Assembly (NCBI RefSeq): GCF_032854445.1
Contig: NC_088297.1
Coordinates: forward strand, 9,758,163 to 9,822,162
Source of the DNA: Liolophura sinensis
Lineage: Eukaryota; Mollusca; Polyplacophora; Chitonida; Chitonidae
Direction of reading: 5' to 3'
DNA: 64,000 nt
Part shown: positions 32,801-45,500 of the stretch, piece by piece
How positions within the stretch are numbered: position 1 is the first letter of the stretch
Layout of the letters: the number at the start of each line of letters is the position of its first letter
Notes under the pieces: model-generated
What the model saw: the letters and a program-made list of their open reading frames with translations, nothing else
The model's database searches: none
Told to the model about the DNA's origin: nothing
Made by a program: the position numbers and the translations under genes

Positions 32801-34742
32801 ACTGACCCCAGTGACCTCTGCACAGTTCAAAATTTGCTAGCGCTGGCAGTAAAACGAGCATGGGGAGTATTGCACGCGCTGTGAGGAGTCTGTCTGCCTG
32901 TCTCTTTGTTTAATCACATACTTTACCTTGTTCCCAATTTATTTATTTATTTATTTGGTTGATGTTTTACACTGTACTCAAGAATATTTCACTTATATGA
33001 CGGCAGACCTCCCCACTTACGGCCAGAGAGGAAGCCAGCATGAGCTGGACTTGAACTCACATGTTCCCAATTTGATCGAGTTCCTACTACAAAGTAACCA
33101 AATCATTTTCCTTCTTTTTCTCACTCAATCCTATCAACATGTAGAGCTTGAAACTATTTCCAACACATTTCATGTGAACATATGTGATGTAGCCTGGATT
33201 TAAATAGCTATGTTAGATCCCCAGCATAAAAGTAGGCTAGAGTTGCTCCCCTTGCTCTCACCTCTTTGATACAATGTGAACTGTTTCCAATCTCCTTTTT
33301 CTCTCAGGTTTTCTTCTTCAGGTAGGAAAGCTCCACTTTTTAAGTCCATCTGAGCCAGTCCTTCATCCCTGATCACCTTCCAGTTGTCCTCCAACAACTG
33401 GAAATGAGCATCCACACACAATTTATTCATTAATAAAAACACATCTATGGATTCCAAAATGAATAATTCTTTATCACAGCAATCATTCAATGATAAAAAT
33501 TATTTATCCACAGTGTTAGCAGTCCCATTTTCAAAGCCATTCTATGTACATGTTATTTTCAGAAGAAAGGGAGATTATGCTATATGATATAACAAATGAT
33601 CAACTTAGGTTTCACAAAAGTAATAATCGTGCAATCTATTTTGCTTATTATTGTTAAACTAAAAGTAGGGCAACAGGCTAAGCTACGATGATATGGAATA
33701 ATTTCTTGCTTTCCGAAAATAAAATTGTGTGAATATACTTCAGCAACATTTAACAAAATATATCAGCATACTCTTTGATAAAACTTGACTGAATATTTGC
33801 TTATTTCCCTGGTGTTTTATGTCGTACTCAAGAATATTTCACTTATACCATGGACTTGACTTGAAACTGGGACTTGACCAAATAGGCATGAAACTTTTCC
33901 AGACTTCCAGGTGTGTCTTTACATTAGGATGTTTCTTTTCCTGTTGTTTTTTTTTTTCTGTGAAAGTATATGCTAAACTAAATAGTACAAGTGGAATACA
34001 AGCATCCTGTTAACTATCTTATTAAACAAACAAAATTACAACACCTTATTAAACTTTATTAAAATAAACTTAATTAATTATACACCTTGAGATATTTCTT
34101 GTATGTCGTTTGTTCCGGGGTCCACCATGGTCTACCAGTTAAATGATCAACATTGTACAGTGACCTCTGGTACATTGACAGGAACAGCCCAAGGTCAGCA
34201 CCAGCCTTGTACACTTCATATGCCTGTAATGAAGACAAGGAAAGAGAGAGAGAGAGATGAACTGTTACTGATTGACTGATTGACATTGTACAGTGACCTC
34301 TGGTACATTGACAGGAATAGTCCAAGGTCAGCACCAGCCTTGTACACTTCATATGCCTGTGAGGGAGAAAGAGAGAGAGAGATGAACTGTTACTGATTGA
34401 CATTGTACAGTGACCTCTGGTACATTGACAGGAACAGCCCAAGGTCAGCACCAGCCTTGTACACTTCATATGCCTGTGAGGGAGAAAGAGAGAGAGAGAG
34501 ATGAACTGTTACTGATTGATGACTGACATTGTACAGTGACCTCTGGTACATTGACAGGAACAGCCCAAGGTCAGCACCAGCCTTGTACACTTCATATGCC
34601 TGTAATGAAGACAAAGAGAGAGAGAGAGAGATGAACTGTTACTGATTGACTTTGTACAGTGACCTCTGGTACAATGACAGAAATAGTCCAAGGTCAGCAC
34701 CAGCCTTGTACACTTCATATACCTGTGTGAGTGAGTGAGAGT

Positions 34743-34801
<59 letters not shown>

Positions 34802-37800
34802 GAATTGTTACTGATTGATGACTGACATTGTACAGTGACCTCTGGTACGTTGACAGGAACAGCCCAAGGTCAGCACCAGCCTTGTACACTTCACATACCT
34901 GTGTTGGACAGAGAGAAACACGGAGAGGATGTGTTCCTGATTGATTAATTGAATTCATTTAAAAAGACAAGACAATGATAATTACAAACTTGCCTATTTG
35001 GAAAGCTTTCTTCCAGTATAATGTAACAATCACAAACAAACAAACATTACACAGAAGGCCAACCATGTCAAATTCAGGTCAGATAGGAATGGGAGCAGTA
35101 TAGCAGATAAACCAGTGAACACAGCCCAGGACAACAGCTGGATTTGGAGTATACTATAAATCTGAAACATCTGTACCATATTGTTATCGGTGACATGTGT
35201 TTGCCACAATACACACCCCCACTCCTAAGTGCATATACATACATAGCTGTCAATACTTTCCTGAAACAAACTGCCCCAAGCAAATAATATGGATGTGACA
35301 TCGCTGATATCCCCTGGGCCCCAACAAAGCACCGTAGAATGTTATGTTTTAAAACCATTTACTAGATTGAAAATATTCTAAAGAAAAAAACAAACAAAAA
35401 AAAAACTTCATTTTACCAGACAGTGTTAATTGGTCTTCCATATATTTCCTTTCTGATGTCTTCTTTGCCTTTAGCAGCTATGGTAGATACTATTTAACTA
35501 TTTAATTTTGTCACACCAATATGTCGTGTACAACTGACCTCTTCCTTCTGTCCAACCCTCTGCAAGGAATCCCCTAAGTGAAAATAGAACCTTCCATCCA
35601 CAGTGCCCTCTGCCTTGGTGTTGATTCCCTCTCTGAGTAATGGGATGGCCTTAGCCGGGTCATTGTCTGCAGTCTTGTAGATGAAGCCGAGATGTACCAA
35701 AGCAAATCCATTCTTAGGATCAATCTCTAAAGCCTGAAAAATGTAACAATTCAAAACAGGGTACAAAATATCGCAACATCACAGGTATGTTATATGTGGT
35801 CTGTTCTCGGTAAACGATCATGTTCATCATTAAAATGGAATCTTTTTCACCCCCTTTCTTATTTGATCAAGAACAGCAGTTTGGAACATGGATGACCAAA
35901 GATTTACTTTAGTTATAATTCATCTGTTTACTTATTTTGATAAGTGTTTCACATCGTAAGAATATTTCACTTATACAATTGCAGCCAGAAGTGTGGTAGG
36001 AGGAAACCTTGCAAAGCCTGGGAGAAATCGATGGCCATCCACAGGTTCCTGTGAGATCTTCCCACTTACAAGAGGAGGCGAGCATGAGATGGACTTGAAC
36101 ACACAGCATTGGTGGGAGGCTCCGGAGTCATTTCACTGAGCCGCCATGCTAACTATCTCGGCCCCAATGGTACTCACAGCTTTGAATACAGGCCGAGCCT
36201 CCTCAGTCTTCCCCACCATGAGATAGGCCACGCCCAGTTCATTCTTCAGAGCCACATTTTGGGGGAACCTCTGGGTGAGACCACGAAGGGTCTTTACTGC
36301 CTTAGCTGACCAACCTGACATTGCAGAAATTAAGAATTTTCTTTTTTTTTTGCAGAAGTCCATAGCAACCTTCCATAATAACATTTGTCAACAGACGAAA
36401 AGGGAAAAAAGAAAAAAGGAAACAGTTTTGCTATTACCGATTGTATAAAAATTTCAATTAAATCAGTGAAAATAACTGCACTCAAGAATATTTCACTTCT
36501 ACAAAGACAGCCAGCAATGTGGTGGGAGGAACCCGGGCAGAGTTTCAGGGAAGCCCATGGCCATCTGCAGGTTGCTGCCAGACCTTCTGAAGCATAGCCA
36601 GAGAGGAAGCCAGCATGAGCTGGTCTTGAAGTCACGGCAACAGCGTCCCCACTAATGATGTCGTGAATGTGGTAGAAGCATGATATTAAAACAACACAAT
36701 TCAATCAGCAACATAGCATCATTCAAAGTGTCCATTCTCAAGCCTTACTTTTCCATTTTCTCACATCCGGTCACCTACCTCTGAAATTCATGCGCTCAGC
36801 AGCTCTACGGCCTGTTTGTATCACAAGGTCATCTGGGACATTTTCAAGGTCAAGCACAGTGAGGAACGTCTGTATGGCTTCCTCCAGGTAAGTGTTACTC
36901 TGTTTCTTCTCTGCCAGCTTGTCCAGGTTTTCTGCCTTGCCATAAAGAGCACGAGGACTCTTGGGATAGCGCTTCAGTATGGCATTGTACTTCTCCATGG
37001 CCTTTTCAATTTGGCCCTAAATGGAAAAAGAAAGTGAAACAGTATAATTTTTTTTCTTTATTTGATTTGTGTTTTATGCCATACTCAAGAATATTTCACT
37101 TATAGGACTTAGGTCAGCATTATGGTGGGAGGGGCAAACCCACGGCCATCCGCAGATTGATAACAGAACTACAAAGCCGGAGAGGAAGCCAGCATGAGGA
37201 TGAGCTCACATCGATCGCACTGGTGAGAGTTTCCTAGGTCATAGCGTTGAACAATCAAAATATTAAAATGTTACAATGAATGAAGACTGTAAAATCTCAT
37301 ACTGACAGCATGTTTGTTTCATTTATTTATTTATTTATTTGATTGGTGCTTTATGCCATACTCAAGAATATTTCACTTATAAGACAGCGACCAGCGTTAT
37401 GGTGGGAGGAAACCGGGCAGAGCCCAGGGGAAACTGACGACCATCCGTAGGTTGCTGCAACACCTTCCCACGTCAGTTTTATTAACAGTAACAGTAACAA
37501 AGAACATACCAATCAACCGAGCAATTATAACCATAAGCTATGAGCTTAACGCACCAGGGGCAACTTCCACAAAGGAACTGTAAACTGTGTTCATTACAAA
37601 TCACTAGGATCCTGATGATTCTGGACATTGCCATGACATTACTCCATAGTCTTATGATGCTGAGCAATGAAAGGGTTAATATGCAAAATATCGCAGGTTA
37701 ACTTGATTGTAACCATGTAGTTACAACCAACCTTGGTCTACCATGGTTTTATGCCAAAGGTCTCTGATGTCTACCTTTTCTCGGTAACTATCCGCATCAT

Positions 37801-39546
37801 CCAGCTCAGATCGTATCTTTTTATCAGCGCTGTTTGTGATAGACGATTTGGTGTAAGATGTCTTTTTAGGTTGCCGCTGTGTTTGTTCCCTCTGGCCAGC
37901 ATCTTCAGCGGGATTTGAACCAGTAAACTGGAGGAAGTCGGGTATCCCATAATGCAACAGGGTAGAATCTGGGGAACAAAAAAAAGGAAATGATGCCCGG
38001 CTCATACTAAGTCGTGAGTTCGAGTCTCACTTGAGCCAGAATTTTCACTGGTATCAAGACAGTCATTTCAGTGTCAAAAATACAAAAACAAAAATTTAAA
38101 AGCATTATAAACTTGAACCAACTAACTATTTGCCTCTTTACATTTTATCTAAATTTTACACTGAAGACTTCCTGTTTAGACTTTGGAATAAGTTGACATG
38201 CTTTCCAATAACTGAAGATCGGTTTTTATTTTCTTTATGACTTCTTTCTAACATGACTAAGAAAGTTCAGATATCTCAACAAAAACTCTGTGTGCAATGT
38301 TAGAGATTTCAAGAAAGGCACGAGATTATTCAGTTTCTCCACATTCGGCCTGTTTTCCACTCCCCAAACTATTCGGCCTGTTCCCACACCCCCAACCCCT
38401 ATTCGGCCTGTTTGCCACACCCCCACCCCTATTCGGCCTGTTTCCCACACACCCACCCCTATTCGGCCTGTTTCCCACACACCCACCCCTATTCGGCCTG
38501 CCACAACCCGACCCCTATTCGGCCTGTTTGCCACACCCCCACCCCTATTCAGCCTGTTCCCCACACCCCCACCCCTATTCGGCCTGTTCCCCACACCCCT
38601 ATTCGGCCTGTTCCCCACACCCACCCCTATTCGGCCGGTTTGCCACACCTCCACCCTTATTCAGCCTGTTTGCCACACCCTCACTCATATTCAGCCTGTT
38701 TTCCACACCCCCACCCCTATTCGGTTTGTTTCCCACATGCCCACCCCTATTCGGCCTGCTTCCCACACCCTGACCCTTATTCGGCCTGTTTGCCACACCC
38801 CCACCCCTATTTGGCCTGTTTCCCACACCCCCACCCCTATTCGACCTGTTTCCCACACCCCCACCCCTATTCGGTCTGTTTCCCAAACCCTCACCCCTAT
38901 TCGGTGTGTTTACCACACCCCCACCCCTATTCGGTCTGTTTCCCACACCTCCTTCCCTATTCAGCTTATTTGCCACACCCCCACCCCTATTCAGCCTGTT
39001 CCCCACACCCCCGCCCCTATTTGGTCTGTTCCCCACAGAGTTCTCTTTAAACAAGCTTGTCACCGCTGCAAGCTAATTAATTTCCGCAGGGACCTTAAGA
39101 AAACTGTACTTTAAAGCCAGTTTTATCCTTCAAAGCAAAACTTGAAAAATTTCTTTGTACTGTTATATATTATTACACATCATAATCTGCACATTAAGAA
39201 ATAAAACCAAAGTATTTCATGTATCCTTTAATGTAATTTTCACATGGCATCTGGGTTATACTGTGATAAGGTCATGTTATAATTACAGTGCAAGTCATTC
39301 AAATGTAAAAAAAAGTTTACGAAAATTTTTTGAAAGTAGGCCTACTTGTAAAAAAAAAAGAATTCTCCAAATATGCCTTATTTATAAATATGCCTTATTT
39401 ATAAATATAAACATACATGCGTATAAATGGTGAATAGATCATATACTTAAATTGCTTGTATCTAAATAACCAGGTTTTATGAAATTTCTTTGGTTTTTTC
39501 CCCTTTAGCAAACGTGTCTTGCTTAAGCAACACAATATTATATTAT

Positions 39547-39589
<43 letters not shown>

Positions 39590-42500
39590 TGACTTTTTTC
39601 GAGAAATACTCCATGTGGGACAAAAAACAACTGACAATAGCAATTTACTGAGCTTGAGAAGATTTGTGAAACTGTGCACAGATGTTTCATACTCACGTAT
39701 CACAGATGCTTCATACTCATGCATCACAGATGTTTCACACTCACATATCACAGATGTTTCACACTCACGCATCACAGATGTTTCATACTCAGGTATCACA
39801 GATGTTTCATACTCAGGTATCACAGATGCTTCACACTAAGGTATTACATGTTTCATACTCACATTTCATACTCACGTATCACAGATGTTTCATACTCACT
39901 TATCACAGATGTTTCACACTCACATTTCATACTCACATATCATAGATGTTTCATACTCACATGGCACAGATGTTTCATACTCACGTATCACAGATTGGGC
40001 ATCTTCATTGAGAAAGTAAGCAGCCACAAGACCACCTGTTGCCACGGTAACCACAAGCAGACATAATTTCAAGGGGGACAACCCAGCAGGACTCTCAGTG
40101 GTCCCAGAGTGCCGGTCTCCTCTACTGTGATAACTGCTGCCATTCCTTAAAGCCTTCCCAGAATCATTTTCTGTGCAGAAACATGAAAATGTGCAGAAAA
40201 TGAATTACATGTACAAATTAATGTGGTTGATATAAACATGTATTACGGTCTCGCAGAGAAGAAAAATGACTCCATGTCACACTACATGTAGAACTGACAA
40301 CAATTCTGCAAACTTATGCCTGAGCATAGCAAAACCAACCATAGCAGGTCAGGGCCACAGGCTATCTCAAAACACATTTAACATTCCACGCCCCAAACTG
40401 TGACATTGTGGCTGTTCATAAAGAACTTCTGAAAATGAAAGTCAAATTGGTGAATGAAAGAAATCCGTATGTAATCTTGCCTTTTTATTGGTAGACCATA
40501 ATATTTTTGTTTAATTTACTTGTTAGTTTTAATTAATACAGCTTGTTTAGTTTGAGCAGCCAACCATTTGGGTTCCAAACATTCTCCAGAACTGAAATGA
40601 TTCTAAGAATGGACATACAGGTGCCAGAATTTGGTGACAAACATTTGTCACAAATGTACCAGTCTGTATGTATACTTGCATGTAGGTTTTGTTTCTTGTT
40701 TGCATTTAGGAACATACTACCTATTGGTAAAATATTCTGGTATCTAGAAGTGGCATTATAGGTATACATGTATCTGTAAACCCGTAATCGTATTATAAAG
40801 ACTGATTGAATTTTGTAGGCTGCATTTTCTTGCCACTACGGTCATGATCAGAGTAATTTTGTAGGTTGCATTTTCTTACCACTACTGTCTTGACCAGAGT
40901 AATTTCGTAGGCTGCATTTTCTTACCACTACTATCATGATCATAGTAATTTTGTAGGCTGCATTTTCTTACCACCACTACCATGATCAGAGTAATTTTGT
41001 ACGCTACATTTTCTTACCACTACTGTCATGATCAGAGTAATTTTGTAGGCTGCATTTTCTTACCACTACTGTCATGATTGGAGTAATTTTGCAGGCTGCA
41101 TTTTTTTACCACTACTGTCATGATCAGGGTAATTTTGTAGGCTGCATTTTCTTACCACTACTGTCATGATCAGAGTAATTTTGTAGGCTGCATTTTCTTA
41201 CCACTACTATCATGATCAGAGTAATTTTGTAGGCTGCATTTTCTTACCACTACTATCATGATCAGAGTAACTTTGTAGGCTGCATTTTCTTACCACTACT
41301 ATCATGATCAGAGTAATTTTGTAAACTGCATTTTCTTACCACTACTATCATGATCAGAGTGATTTTGTACATACCATTTTCTTACCACTACTATCATGAT
41401 TGGAGTAATTTTGTATGCTGCATTTTCGTACCACTACTATCATGATCAGAGTAATTTTGTACATACCATTTTCTTACCACTACTATCATGATCAGAGTAA
41501 TTTTGTAGGCTGCATTTTCTTACCACTACTATCATGATCGGAGTAATTTTGTAGGCTGCATTTTCTTACCACTACTGTCATGATCAGAGTAATTTTGTAA
41601 ACTGCATTTTCTTACCACTACTATCATGATCAGAGTGATTTTGTACATACCATTTTCTTACCACTACTATCATGATTGGAGTAATTTTGTAGGCTGCATT
41701 TTCGTACCACTACTATCATGATCAGAGTAATTTTGTACGTACCATTTTCTTACCACTACTATCATGATCAGAGTAATTTTGTAGGCTGCATTTTCTTACC
41801 ACTACTATCATGATCGGAGGAATTTTGTAGGCTGCATTTTTTTAACCACTACTGTCATGATCAGAGTAATTTTGTACGTACCATTTTCTTACCACTACTA
41901 TCATGATCAGAGTAATTTTGTAGGCTGCATTTTCTTACCACTACTATCATGATCAGAGTAATTTTGTAAGCTGCATTTTCTTACCACTACTGTCATGATC
42001 AGAGTAATTTTGTAGGCTGCATTTTCTTACCACTACTGTCATGATCAGAGTAATTTTGTAGGCCGCATTTTCTTACCACTACGGTCATGACCAGAGTAAT
42101 TTTGTACGTACCATTTTCTTACCACTACTGTCATGATCAGAGTACCTTTGTAAGCTGCAATTTCTTACCACTACTATCATGATCAGAGTAATTTTGTATG
42201 CTGCATTTTTTTACCAGTACTGTCATGATCAGAGTACTTTTTTAGGCTGCATTTTCTTACCACTACTGTCATGATCAGAGTAATTTTGTACGCACCATTT
42301 TCTTACCACTACGGTCATGACCAGAGTAATTTTGTAGGCTGCATTTTCTTACCACTACTGTCATGATCAGAGTAATTTTGTACGCACCATTTTCTTACCA
42401 CTACTGTCATGATCAGAGTAATTTTGTAAGCTGCGTTTTCTTACCACTACTATCATGATCAGAGTGATTTTGTACATACCATTTTCTTACCACTACTATC

Positions 42501-45500
42501 ATGATTGGAGTAATTTTGTAGGCTGCATTTTCTTACCACTACTATCATGATCAGAGTAATTTTGTAGGCTGCATTTTCTTACCACTACTATCATGATCAG
42601 AGTAATTTTGTAAGCTGCATTTTCTTACCACTACTATCATGATCAGAGTGATTTTGTACATACCATTTTCTTACCACTACTATCATGATTGGAGTAATTT
42701 TGTAGGCTGCATTTTCGTACCACTACTATCATGATCAGAGTAATTTTGTAGGCTGCATTTTCTTACCACTACTATCATGATCAGAGTAATTTTGTAGGCT
42801 GCATTTTCTTACCACTACTATCATGATCGGAGTAATTTTGTAGGCTCCATTTTCTTACCACTACTGTCATGATCAGAGTAATTTTGTAGGCTGAATTTTT
42901 TTACCACTACTGTCATGATCAGAGTAATTTTGTACGTACCATTTTCTTACCACTACTATCATGATCAGAGTAATTCTGTAGGCTGCATTTTCTTACCACT
43001 ACTATCATGATCAGAGTAATTTTGTAAGCTGCATTATCTTACCACTACCATCATGACCAGAGTAATTTTGTAGGCTGCATTTTCTTAGCACTACTATCAT
43101 GATCAGAGTAATTTTGTAGGCTGCATTTTCTTAGCACTACCATCATGACCAGAGTAATTTTGTAGGTTGCATTTTCTTACCACTACCATCATGACCAGAG
43201 TAATTTTGTAGGCTGCATTTTCTTAGCACTACTATCATGATCAGAGTAATTTTGTAGGCTGCATTTTCTTACCACTACCATCATGACCAGAGTAATTTTG
43301 TAGGTTGCATTTTCTTACCACTACCATCATGACCAGAGTAATTTTGTAGGTTGCATTTTCTTACCACTACCATCATGATCAGAGTAATTTTGTAGGTTGC
43401 ATTTTCTTACCACTACCATCATGATCAGAGTAATTTTGTAGGTTGCATTTTCTTACCACTACCATCATGATCAGAGTAATTTTGTAGGTTGCATTTTCTT
43501 ACCACTACTGTCATGATCAGAGTAATTTTGTAAAGAACACTGTTCTACAGTTTTAAATGCAGCAGAGTTTATACATTTTGGTTTTTGATTGGTACAATGT
43601 GAGTAGGTCTGAACTATCAAGTATATTTGGGTGAGTTTTTGAATAGGCGTTGTCCCTGACCACAAAAATAAAAATGAGGAAAGGTTATATTTGTTTTACA
43701 TATATTAACACCTAGTTTTCTCAAGAAATATGGCCGGTCATATAAATATACAATTAGCATACAGTAAGCACATGTAGACTTGCATACAACATGTATGTGT
43801 CTATGTCAACTTTGTGCCAATTTATATGTATATGGAATATAAAATATGAAATAATAGGAAGCACAATTTAATAATCAGAATACATGAATATTCATCATGT
43901 TAATCAGAATACATGAATATTCATCATGTTAATCAGAATATTATTCCTCAACCTTTTTGACCCGTATCAGTATAATGGCTCAGGCGGGGCGGCTTACTTG
44001 CCTTCGGTAAGGCATCTCAGTGAAGCAGCACTAGATCAAAGAGCGGTGGAAATCCGTCCTGCAACAAGGAGGCACATCACATGCACACTAGGGATTCCTT
44101 CGTAGTCATATGACTGAAAAATTGTTAAGTAAGACTTTAAACCCCAAGCACTCAATCACTCACTCCTCAACCTTTTCATATATGCAAGACCAAGTGCAAT
44201 TTATGCATACTGTTAATTTGATCTTGGAGACAAAACTACATTGGTTGGAGTGGCCAATTTCAGGGCTTCACCAAAAGTATATCTTTTTATCAGTGATCAC
44301 AAAATAATAACCTCAGAATTTGCTAGAATAACACCTTGCAAAGGTTGAAGAAAAGGTTGAAGAATTACAGTAGGTGCGTTTATACAGATAGGCCATGTAC
44401 TTATAGTTAGATGTCACAAAACCTACTTGTATATACGTAAGTATTTCTTCCCAGCCAGAGTTATTAATAATAACCAAAAGCCTAGGATATAACATATCCC
44501 AGTATAAACACATACATATACTTGAACATGTTCCTATTAACATGCACATGTTGTGAATTACCTCTGACCCATAAACAGATTATTATCAGTGGCAGCTCAG
44601 TGTGTAGCTAAGACTTCTCATGACAAGTACATCCGAGAATGCTATGCCGTGTTGCACAATATCTGCATGAAGTGGAACTCGCTAGCAAATTTTAAGAGAG
44701 CTGCAGAGGCACAGGAAGTTTTTATCTTGAATATATGTACGCTTTCGCTGAGTTCAGTATGTTCAGAATAGGACTCGGGCACTATTAGAGTGAAAATTAC
44801 ATGGAAGACTGAAAGCTTTTCCGTATAAACACGTTTATTTTCTTGCACATACATACTGTATAATACTGTTTTTAAGGGAAGGAAATGCGGCTCGGTAGAA
44901 ATGACGCCAAATTGCTGAACATCAGGTTATGGGTTCGGTATCAGTTTTGGAATAAGTCAGTACCAGTCATGGGATATATGCCAGTACCAGTCACCGGATA
45001 TGCCAGTACCAGCCATGGGATATCCTAGTACCAGTCATGGGATATGCCAGTACCAGCCTTGGGATATGCCAGTACCAGTCATGGGATATGCCAGTACCAG
45101 TCATGGGATATGCCAGTACCAGCCTTGGGATATGCCAGTACCAGCCACGGGATATCCTAGTACCAGTCATGGGATATGCCAGTACCAGTAATGGGATATG
45201 CCAGTACCAGTCATGGGATATATGGCAGTACCAGTCATGGGATATATACCAGTACCAGTCACAGGATATGCCAGTACCAGCCACGGGATATGCCAGTACC
45301 AGTCATGGGATATCCCAGAACCAGTCATGGGATATGCCAGTACCTGTCATGGGATATGCCAGTACCAGTCATGGGATATGCCAGTACCAGTCATGGGATA
45401 TGCCACTACCTGTCATGGGATATGCCAGTACCAGCCACGGGATATCCTAGTACCAGTCATGGGATATGCCAGTGCCAGTCATGGGATATATGCCAGTGCC

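Noticed and set aside
37990-38035. tRNA-like T-arm (GTGAGTTCGAGTCTCAC) near ASPH exon 4
   Set aside because: Only the 3' half resembles a tRNA; no matching 5' acceptor stem or anticodon arm was found. Probably an old SINE scrap.
38235-39114. ORFs on both strands (up to 274 aa), Pro-rich or Gly/Asn-rich
   Set aside because: The 30-bp period keeps every frame open; this is an ASPH intron.
40815-43525. CRISPR-like array of regular ~46-bp repeats
   Set aside because: There are no variable spacers between repeats, no cas genes, and the setting is a eukaryotic intron.
44589-44771. 60-aa plus-strand ORF with KYIRECYAVLHNICMKWNS
   Set aside because: It looks protein-like, but it has no partner exons or family match and lies antisense within ASPH intron 1.
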